Of a stretch of DNA of 7,610 nt, positions 1 to 4,070 are shown piece by piece. The notes below the pieces were generated by a model. It searched no databases. It was given only the letters and a program-made list of their open reading frames with translations, and was not told the DNA's origin. Position 1 is the first letter of the stretch. Each line of letters begins with the position of its first letter. The position numbers and the translations under genes are program-made. This DNA is from Caldifarciminota bacterium (GTDB lineage Bacteria; Hydrothermota; UBA3072; WFRC01): contig WFRC01000199.1 of NCBI GenBank assembly GCA_015486685.1, positions 1-7,610 on the forward strand. The letters are read 5' to 3'.

Positions 1-34
1 GCGAAGCAATCTCATTCAATAGGCAAATATCCTT

Positions 35-62
35 TTAGCGGCAAGCGGATAGCGGTTAGCGT
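35..62. repeat. Heptanucleotide tandem tract 1 (AGCGG type)
   Basis: Four adjacent 7-bp units are visible: TTAGCGG, CAAGCGG, ATAGCGG and TTAGCGT. They share the core AGCG at a fixed register with no spacer between them. The tract is directly preceded by AATATCCTT, and the 10-mer AATATCCTTT (26-35) recurs at 108-117 immediately before tract 3. No coding frame is supported here. The arrangement resembles the short tandemly repeated heptanucleotides described from filamentous cyanobacteria, but the unit sequences differ and no relationship is claimed. Confidence 0.75.
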
Positions 63-71
63 CTTCATTCC

Positions 72-99
72 TTTCAACCTTTAACTTTCAACATTCAAC
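72..99. repeat. Heptanucleotide tandem tract 2 (TTTCAAC type)
   Basis: Four contiguous 7-bp units are seen: TTTCAAC, CTTTAAC, TTTCAAC and ATTCAAC. On the minus strand they read as GTTGAAT, GTTGAAA, GTTAAAG and GTTGAAA. The consensus is unrelated to that of tract 1, yet unit length and head-to-tail arrangement are the same. It lies 9 bp to the right of tract 1. Function is unknown. Confidence 0.75.
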
Positions 100-116
100 T
101 ATTTCTTAATATCCTT

Positions 117-158
117 TCACGCCTCACGTTTTACGCTTCACGTTTTACGCTTCACGGT
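117..158. repeat. Heptanucleotide tandem tract 3 (TCACGTT/TTACGCT type)
   Basis: Six contiguous 7-bp units are seen: TCACGCC, TCACGTT, TTACGCT, TCACGTT, TTACGCT and TCACGGT. Units 2-3 and 4-5 also make a perfect 14-bp duplication, so both a 7-bp and a 14-bp period are present. The tract begins at the end of a 10-mer (AATATCCTTT, 108-117) that also stands in front of tract 1. It is the longest and clearest of the four tracts and carries no open frame worth annotating. Confidence 0.8.
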
Positions 159-180
159 CTTCTCTCGTTTGTTTCGTTAA

Positions 181-201
181 TTTTGCATTTTACATTTAAC
201 A
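181..201. repeat. Heptanucleotide tandem tract 4 (TTTTACA type)
   Basis: Three contiguous 7-bp units are seen: TTTTGCA, TTTTACA and TTTAACA. The last unit overlaps the stop codon (TAA, complement of 196-198) and final codon of the minus-strand gene at 196-528. The repeat array therefore starts exactly where that gene ends. With only three AT-rich units this tract would be weak alone; it is reported because three further 7-bp tracts lie next to it. Confidence 0.55.
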
Positions 202-528
202 CGGATCTTCCATAATTCCCCTCTCTGCAATATCACTTACAGGTTTTACAATCACATTCTCTCCGTTCTCTTTAATCTTTATCATCGTCTCTTTTATCTC
301 TTTCTTTGGGGTAGGGGATACCAAAATCCTTATACCATTCTTCTCTGCTTCACGAATTACAGATGGAAATGGTTTTTCTTTTACAATAATTATCACCTGA
401 TTTATACCTGTTTTTTGCTTATATCGGAATAATTCCTCAATTTCAAATATTCCTATTTTCATACCGTAGGTAATAAGGATATAACCTTTATATGATAATA
501 TTTTTTTCATATTTTCAAAAATTCCCAT
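196..528 (-). CDS. Small hypothetical alpha/beta protein (110 aa)
   Basis: This gene is not recognised. It encodes 110 residues from ATG (complement of 526-528) to TAA (complement of 196-198). The sequence alternates predicted strands and helices: a first strand around KGYILITYG (residues 14-22), a strong hydrophobic strand QVIIIV (44-49), a helix, a strand IRILVS, then a charged helix and NVIVKPV. This looks like a small cytosolic alpha/beta fold. The strand-helix-strand pattern faintly recalls DRTGG-type domains, but no diagnostic motif is present and I do not assign it. No signal peptide or membrane segment is visible. Codon use matches the neighbouring genes. It is divergent from the clp-lon operon and has its own likely promoter. 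An alternative start is Met7 (complement of 508-510, MKKILS), since neither start has a strong Shine-Dalgarno sequence. The C-terminus runs into heptamer tract 4, so the present stop could result from repeat insertion into a formerly longer gene (inference). Confidence 0.55.
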   Translation of the reverse strand: MGIFENMKKILSYKGYILITYGMKIGIFEIEELFRYKQKTGINQVIIIVKEKPFPSVIREAEKNGIRILVSPTPKKEIKETMIKIKENGENVIVKPVSDIAERGIMEDPC

Positions 529-535
529 TTCCCAT

Positions 536-563
536 AAAATAATATATTTTCTTTTGCTGTCAA
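536..563 (-). promoter_or_regulatory. Likely sigma-70-type promoter for the small minus-strand gene
   Basis: On the minus strand a perfect -35 hexamer TTGACA (complement of 558-563) is followed after 16 bp by TATTTT (complement of 536-541), a 4/6 match to the -10 consensus. Initiation 6-8 bases further on would fall at about 527-530, next to the first possible ATG. Translation would then be leaderless from Met1, or would begin at Met7 with a leader of roughly 20 nt. The surrounding DNA is AT-rich, so the -10 call is softer than the -35 call. Confidence 0.45.
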
Positions 564-586
564 GGGATAAATAAATTTCATTTCAA

Positions 587-614
587 AGGGGTCAGGCATT
601 GACAATTGACAATT
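587..614 (+). repeat. Left terminal inverted repeat of the 212-bp element
   Basis: This 28-bp arm starts AGGGGTCAGGC and ends with two tandem ATTGACA heptamers (598-604, 605-611) plus ATT. It is the exact reverse complement of 771-798. The first base outside (586) and the first inside (615) break the match, so the boundaries are sharp. Confidence 0.85.
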
Positions 615-770
615 TATTGCGAGATTATTCGCTCTCTTTGATTGTCCACATCTTCGTTAGCCACATTTTCAACTCACAACATCAATTCTCGGGTGAACAA
701 ATATGTGCCAGTTATTCAATTCTGGAATTCCATACTTTCTTTTAAATATCAATGTAATGTATTAAGACTG

Positions 771-798
771 AATTGTCAATTGTCAATGCCTGACCCCT
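771..798 (-). repeat. Right terminal inverted repeat of the 212-bp element
   Basis: This 28-bp arm reads AATTGTCAATTGTCAATGCC and then TGACCCCT on the plus strand. It is the exact complement of the left arm at 587-614. Transcribed in one RNA, the arms could pair as a 28-bp stem closing a 156-nt loop. Both arms carry TTGACA hexamers, but these face into the element and would not drive flanking genes. Confidence 0.85.
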
Positions 799-998
799 AT
801 TTGGAGGCTGATGAATACTTCGTTTCCTTTCTGTTTTTTATTCTACAAAAAGAAGATAATAAAATTTTATAGATGGGCCATTTTTTTAGATAGAATTAGC
901 ACCATATTCTAAAACAATAAAGTATTTAACTTTTATTGAGCCTTTTCTTTAATTTCTTGATTTTTTTAAGATTTTTCGGTTAATTCTCGGACAAACTC
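799..998. other. Non-coding AT-rich spacer with no recognisable gene
   Basis: Between the 212-bp element and the tRNA promoter I see no supported gene, RNA or terminator. The stretch contains a short AT palindrome ATAAAATTTTAT (859-870). It also contains T-rich runs at about 945-976, just ahead of the -35 box, which may act as an UP element for the tRNA/tig promoter. A plus-strand open frame that reaches into this area starts inside the mobile element and crosses its right repeat, so it is not accepted as a gene. Confidence 0.6.
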
Positions 999-1027
999 TT
1001 GACAACGGGAAAGATTATTGATATATT
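999..1027 (+). promoter_or_regulatory. Strong sigma-70-type promoter for tRNA-Leu and the tig-clpP-clpX-lon operon
   Basis: A perfect -35 hexamer TTGACA (999-1004) is separated by exactly 17 bp from TATATT (1022-1027), a 5/6 match to the -10 consensus. T-rich DNA directly upstream may add an UP-element contribution. The expected start near 1034 lies only about 3 nt before the mature tRNA 5' end, so the primary transcript would begin almost at the tRNA. No other convincing promoter is seen before tig, and the downstream genes overlap, so this is probably the main promoter for the cluster. No CIRCE or other heat-shock operator was found around it. Confidence 0.8.
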
Positions 1028-1036
1028 ATAGAAAAA

Positions 1037-1119
1037 GCGAGAGTGGCGGAACTGGTAGACGCGCTGGATTTAGGATCCAGTGGTAATTTACTGTGGGGGT
1101 TCAAATCCCCCCTCTCGCA
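1037..1119 (+). tRNA. tRNA-Leu (anticodon UAG)
   Basis: This 83-nt gene folds as a class II tRNA. The acceptor stem pairs GCGAGAG (1037-1043) with CTCTCGC (1112-1118), with discriminator A1119. The anticodon stem CTGGA/TCCAG encloses the loop TTTAGGA, giving anticodon TAG at 1071-1073, which reads CUN leucine codons. A 14-nt variable region (1081-1094) is of the long class II kind, and the T arm is GGGGG-TTCAAAT-CCCCC. The 3' CCA is not encoded, so it must be added by CCA-adding enzyme after 3' trimming. The gene lies between a strong promoter and tig, whose ATG is only 17 nt downstream, so the tRNA is expected to be cut out of the same transcript. Confidence 0.95.
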
Positions 1120-1122
1120 AAG

Positions 1123-1128
1123 AAGGAG
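1123..1128 (+). promoter_or_regulatory. Ribosome binding site of tig
   Basis: AAGGAG, within AGAAGGAGAGGAG, lies 8 nt before the ATG at 1137. It sits in the 17-nt gap between the tRNA 3' end and the start codon. After tRNA 3' processing the remaining mRNA would begin just upstream of this site. It decides the tig start, because any longer in-frame start would lie inside the tRNA. Confidence 0.85.
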
Positions 1129-1136
1129 AGGAGAAA

Positions 1137-2246
1137 ATGGGTTATAAAAAGGAATTTCATATCGAAGAAGATAAGGATGCCTTTCAAAAAAGGATTGAGA
1201 AGGCGGCAGAAAAGTATAGAAAGGATATGGAGGTTCCAGGGTTTCGTAAAGGGCATGCACCTCTGGGACTAATAAGATTAAGATACTCAAAATATCTTGA
1301 GAATGAAGCCGTCCAGACATTATTTGAGGAAAAGATGAAAGAAACTATGGATGAATATCTGCCTTTTGTATATGGCAATCCTCATATAGAGAATCTGGAT
1401 GTTTCAAAGGATAAAGGGGTTTCTTTTAATGCAAACTTAGAAGTTCCTCCTGAAATTGATATAGATTTTGATAAAATTAAACTGGATGGAAATCCCGAAG
1501 ATAGGATAGAGAAAGCAATAGACAAAGAGATTGAAAAATTAAGAAAGATTAATGCCGAGGCAAAGTCGGTCAAAAGAAAGGCAAAAAAGGGAGATATTGT
1601 ATTTATTGATATAATGGATGGCAAAAATACTATCCCATCATTTTCTGTAACAATTGGCGAGGACCCGTTTTTTACAAAATATTTAAGGGGTGTGAAAAAA
1701 GAAGAAGAACTGGATATAGAAACAAAATTTCCCGCTGATTTCCCCGTTGAAAAATTAAGAAATAATGAAGGAAAAGTGCATATCCTTGTAAAGGATGTAA
1801 AGGGATTGAAATTACCCGGGCTTACAGATAATTTCGCAAAGGATATGGGATTCGACAACCTTAAGAATTTACGGGAAACCCTACGAGAGCAAATAGAAAA
1901 AGAAAATGAAGGGAAATTTTCAGATGAGGAAACCCGGGTATTGGAAAAGATTGAGGAACAGATAGATATAGAACCTCCTGACAGCCTTCTAAATTCATTT
2001 CTCAAGGAAACAAAGGATGAAAAGATTGCAAAAAAAATGGCGAAACAGACAATGATACTGGATGCCATTGCCCTGAAGCATCACCTTGAAGTGAGTGATG
2101 AAAAATTGGCAGAGGAAATTGATAAAATTCTGGAGGGTAGAGAAAATATTTCAGACGAGCAGGTAGAAATAATCGGAAATTTAGTAAAGGCAAATTTTCT
2201 AAGGAAAGAAGCCCTAAACTTTATCTTAAAGGAGGTAAAAAAGTGA
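1137..2246 (+). CDS. tig: Trigger factor, short form with reduced PPIase domain
   Basis: Trigger factor is the ribosome-associated chaperone that shields nascent chains at the exit tunnel. The product has 369 aa, against about 430 in E. coli. Residues 1-110 form the ribosome-binding domain with the signature loop VPGFRKGHAP (33-42). Residues about 147-224 align with the FKBP-type peptidyl-prolyl isomerase domain (AKKGDIVFID ... FPADFPVEKL). Residues 225-369 form the helical C-terminal chaperone arms, starting at LPGLTDNFAK. Two oddities are visible. The usual first N-terminal strand of about ten residues is missing, and cannot be recovered upstream because the tRNA lies there. The FKBP region lacks the F-E-G-G segment and the PGFE-type motif, having FFTKYLRGVK in its place, so isomerase activity is doubtful. 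The start is fixed by a good Shine-Dalgarno site. The TGA stop overlaps the GTG start of clpP by 4 bp, indicating coupled translation. Family assignment is secure; loss of isomerase activity is inferred. Confidence 0.95.
   Translation: MGYKKEFHIEEDKDAFQKRIEKAAEKYRKDMEVPGFRKGHAPLGLIRLRYSKYLENEAVQTLFEEKMKETMDEYLPFVYGNPHIENLDVSKDKGVSFNANLEVPPEIDIDFDKIKLDGNPEDRIEKAIDKEIEKLRKINAEAKSVKRKAKKGDIVFIDIMDGKNTIPSFSVTIGEDPFFTKYLRGVKKEEELDIETKFPADFPVEKLRNNEGKVHILVKDVKGLKLPGLTDNFAKDMGFDNLKNLRETLREQIEKENEGKFSDEETRVLEKIEEQIDIEPPDSLLNSFLKETKDEKIAKKMAKQTMILDAIALKHHLEVSDEKLAEEIDKILEGRENISDEQVEIIGNLVKANFLRKEALNFILKEVKK
2228..2236 (+). promoter_or_regulatory. Ribosome binding site of clpP
   Basis: AAAGGAGGT is an almost full anti-Shine-Dalgarno complement placed inside the last codons of tig. 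GGAGG ends 7 nt before the GTG at 2243. It supports the non-ATG start of clpP, which overlaps the tig stop in the tetramer GTGA. Confidence 0.85.
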
Positions 2247-2848
2247 TAAATCAGATACCCTTTGTTATAGAACAGACTGCAAGAGGTGAAAGGGCTTACG
2301 ATATATACTCAAGACTACTTAAAGATAGGATAATTTTCATCGGTTCAATTGTAGATGAAAATATTGCAAATACTGTCATTGCCCAGATGTTATTTCTTGA
2401 AGCACAAAACCCTGAAAAGGATATAAATATATATATAAACAGCCCCGGAGGCGTTGTTTCCGCCGGACTCGCCATCTATGACACTATGCAATATATAAAA
2501 AGTGATGTCTCTACTATATGTATGGGTATGGCTGCAAGTATGGCGGCAGTTTTATTGACAGCAGGCACAAAGGGAAAGAGATTTGCACTTCCGCACTCAA
2601 GAATTCTACTGCACCAACCAATGGGCGGAGTAGAAGGCCAGGCAATAGATATAGAAATCCATGCAAAGGAGATTATGAAAATTCGGAAGGAGATAATGGA
2701 AATTCTTGCAACCCATACGGGACAGCCAGTAAAAAAGTTAGAGAAAGATACAGATAGAAATTTCTGGATGTCTGCTCAGGAAGCAAAAGACTACGGCATC
2801 GTTGATGATGTAATTACAAGGAAGAAAGAAGATGGGAAAAAAGAATAA
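2243..2848 (+). CDS. clpP: ATP-dependent Clp protease proteolytic subunit, Asn variant in triad
   Basis: ClpP is the barrel-shaped serine peptidase that degrades proteins fed to it by ClpX or other Clp ATPases in the cytosol. The 201-aa product starts at GTG, chosen for its strong Shine-Dalgarno site and because MINQIPFVIEQT matches the usual mature N-terminus. Family landmarks are RAYDIYSRLLKDRIIF (17-32), the oxyanion region NSPGG (66-70), nucleophile Ser99 in GMAASMAA, and His124 in LLHQP. The third triad position is Asn173, not Asp: the sequence reads DTDRNFWMS where B. subtilis has DTDRDNFKS. The codon is AAT, a single G-to-A change from GAT. The rest of the protein is intact and well conserved, so this is not a decaying gene. 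Activity may be low, or may depend on mixing with a second ClpP elsewhere in the genome (inference). It overlaps tig by 4 bp and clpX by 17 bp. Family assignment is secure. Confidence 0.97.
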   Translation: MINQIPFVIEQTARGERAYDIYSRLLKDRIIFIGSIVDENIANTVIAQMLFLEAQNPEKDINIYINSPGGVVSAGLAIYDTMQYIKSDVSTICMGMAASMAAVLLTAGTKGKRFALPHSRILLHQPMGGVEGQAIDIEIHAKEIMKIRKEIMEILATHTGQPVKKLEKDTDRNFWMSAQEAKDYGIVDDVITRKKEDGKKE

Positions 2849-4070
2849 TTATTTCTGTTCATTTTGTGGGAGAAGATATCCTGCCTCAGGAAGGTTGATA
2901 CCAGGAGAAAATGGCGTATTTATCTGTGAACATTGTGTAAAAACATTCAGTAAAGTCCTGGAAGATAATTATAACCACAATTCAATTATTCCAGAAGTCT
3001 CTCTTCCTACCCCAAAAATTATTAAAGAAAAATTGGACGAATATGTTATAGGTCAGGATTTTGCCAAAAAGGTGCTTTCAGTAGCCGTATACAATCATTA
3101 TAAAAGGATACTTGCAAAGAAGAAAACAGGCAGCATTGAGATTGAAAAGAGTAATATCTTATTGATTGGTTCCACAGGCGTAGGGAAGACACTCCTTGTA
3201 GAAACCCTCGCAAAAATTCTTAATATCCCCCTTGCCATTTCAGATGCAACATCTCTGACAGAAGCAGGATATGTAGGAGAAGATGTGGAGAATGTTCTGG
3301 TAAGACTGCTTCAATCTGCCAATTATAATCTCGCATCAGCAGAAAAGGGCATTGTATATATCGATGAGATTGATAAAATTTCAAGAAAATCTGAAAATCT
3401 TTCTATAACGAGGGATGTTTCGGGCGAAGGAGTTCAGCAAGCCCTATTGAAAATGGTGGAAGGTGCAATTGTCAATGTCCCACCCAAAGGAGGAAGAAAA
3501 CATCCCGAACAAAATTTTATTAAGGTAAACACAAAAAACATACTGTTCATTGGCGGCGGTACCTTTGATGGTATTGAAAGAATTATTGAATCAAGGGTGA
3601 AAAAGGTAAGCGTTGGTTTTAAGACAGGCAAAGACTTTGAAGAGAATATTAGAAAGGACGAGATATTTACGAAGGTCGCCCCCGAAGACCTGATGAAATA
3701 TGGAATGATACCTGAATTAGTAGGAAGATTCCCTGTAATTGCACCATTAAATGACCTATCAAAAGATGAGATGAAACTTATTCTAACCGAACCAAAAAAT
3801 GCCTTTATTAAGCAGTACAAAAAATTGCTTGAATGGGAGGGTGTTCATCTCTACTTTACAGATGATGCCTTGCAATCAATTGTGGAAAGGGCATCAAAAT
3901 TAGGCACAGGGGCAAGGGCTCTCAGAGGGGTTATTGAGGAAATTATGCTAGATATAATGTTCAAGATTCCCTCTATGAATGGGGTTAAAGATTGTATAGT
4001 CACAGAAGATACAGTAAAACACAGCAAAGAGCCTGATTTCCACTTCAAAAAGAGGAAAAAGGCACAATGA
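2832..4070 (+). CDS. clpX: ATP-dependent Clp protease ATP-binding subunit ClpX
   Basis: ClpX is the hexameric AAA+ unfoldase that recognises tagged or misfolded proteins and threads them into ClpP. The product has 412 aa (E. coli 424). An N-terminal zinc-binding domain carries Cys9, Cys12, Cys32 and Cys35. The AAA+ core has Walker A GSTGVGKT (113-120), pore-1 loop GYVG (146-149), Walker B IVYIDEID (174-181), the conserved VSGEGVQQALLK segment (196-207), the RKH pore loop (222-224) and a sensor-2 region GTGARALRG. The ClpP-docking tripeptide, IGF in E. coli, is VGF here (260-262), a conservative change. GGGTFDGIE replaces the more usual GGAFAGLE. The ATG overlaps the end of clpP by 17 bp and is preceded by AAGGA at 2818-2822. 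Its TGA overlaps the lon ATG in ATGA. All catalytic elements are present, so it should be a working ATPase and the partner of the adjacent ClpP. Confidence 0.97.
   Translation: MGKKNNYFCSFCGRRYPASGRLIPGENGVFICEHCVKTFSKVLEDNYNHNSIIPEVSLPTPKIIKEKLDEYVIGQDFAKKVLSVAVYNHYKRILAKKKTGSIEIEKSNILLIGSTGVGKTLLVETLAKILNIPLAISDATSLTEAGYVGEDVENVLVRLLQSANYNLASAEKGIVYIDEIDKISRKSENLSITRDVSGEGVQQALLKMVEGAIVNVPPKGGRKHPEQNFIKVNTKNILFIGGGTFDGIERIIESRVKKVSVGFKTGKDFEENIRKDEIFTKVAPEDLMKYGMIPELVGRFPVIAPLNDLSKDEMKLILTEPKNAFIKQYKKLLEWEGVHLYFTDDALQSIVERASKLGTGARALRGVIEEIMLDIMFKIPSMNGVKDCIVTEDTVKHSKEPDFHFKKRKKAQ

Larger units (their letters stand above)
587..798. mobile_element. MITE/REP-like non-autonomous element, 212 bp
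   Basis: A 28-bp inverted repeat, perfect on both arms, bounds a 156-bp interior with no transposase and no convincing reading frame. The outer end of each arm is AGGGGTCAGGCATTGACA, and the inner part contains ATTGACA twice in tandem. GGGGTCAGG-like palindromic repeats are commonly seen beside Y1/REP-associated tyrosine transposases (IS200-like) in environmental bacterial genomes; that family link is inferred from memory of such repeats. No target-site duplication is evident at the outer edges, which fits an IS200/IS605-type origin better than a DDE transposon. A weak open stretch read on the minus strand of the interior (containing NNWHIFVHPRID) could be a coding relic, but it is too short to name. 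The element separates the small minus-strand gene from the tRNA promoter. Confidence 0.7.

Noticed and set aside
35..158. Repeat tracts considered as a possible CRISPR remnant
   Set aside because: Units are 7 bp and contiguous with no unique spacers, and no cas gene is present.
642..872. Plus-strand open frame of 76 codons
   Set aside because: It starts inside the 212-bp element and reads through its right inverted repeat (giving NCQLSMPDP, which the complementary arm also encodes on the other strand). It has no Shine-Dalgarno site and no protein-like character.
871..888. Possible terminator around ATGGGCCATTTTTTT
   Set aside because: The palindrome has only four pairs around a single base and cannot form a stable hairpin, so the T-run alone is not enough.
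896..902. TTAGCAC, resembling half of a CIRCE heat-shock operator
   Set aside because: The required inverted half GAGTGCTAA is not found 9 bp downstream, and the site is almost 100 bp from the promoter.
1080..1136. Upstream in-frame extension of tig
   Set aside because: The extra codons lie within the tRNA-Leu gene, while the ATG at 1137 has a good Shine-Dalgarno site at correct spacing.
1382..2068. Long minus-strand open frame opposite tig (228 codons)
   Set aside because: It is a Ser/Phe-rich antisense shadow of the A-rich tig coding strand, with no start signals or family features.
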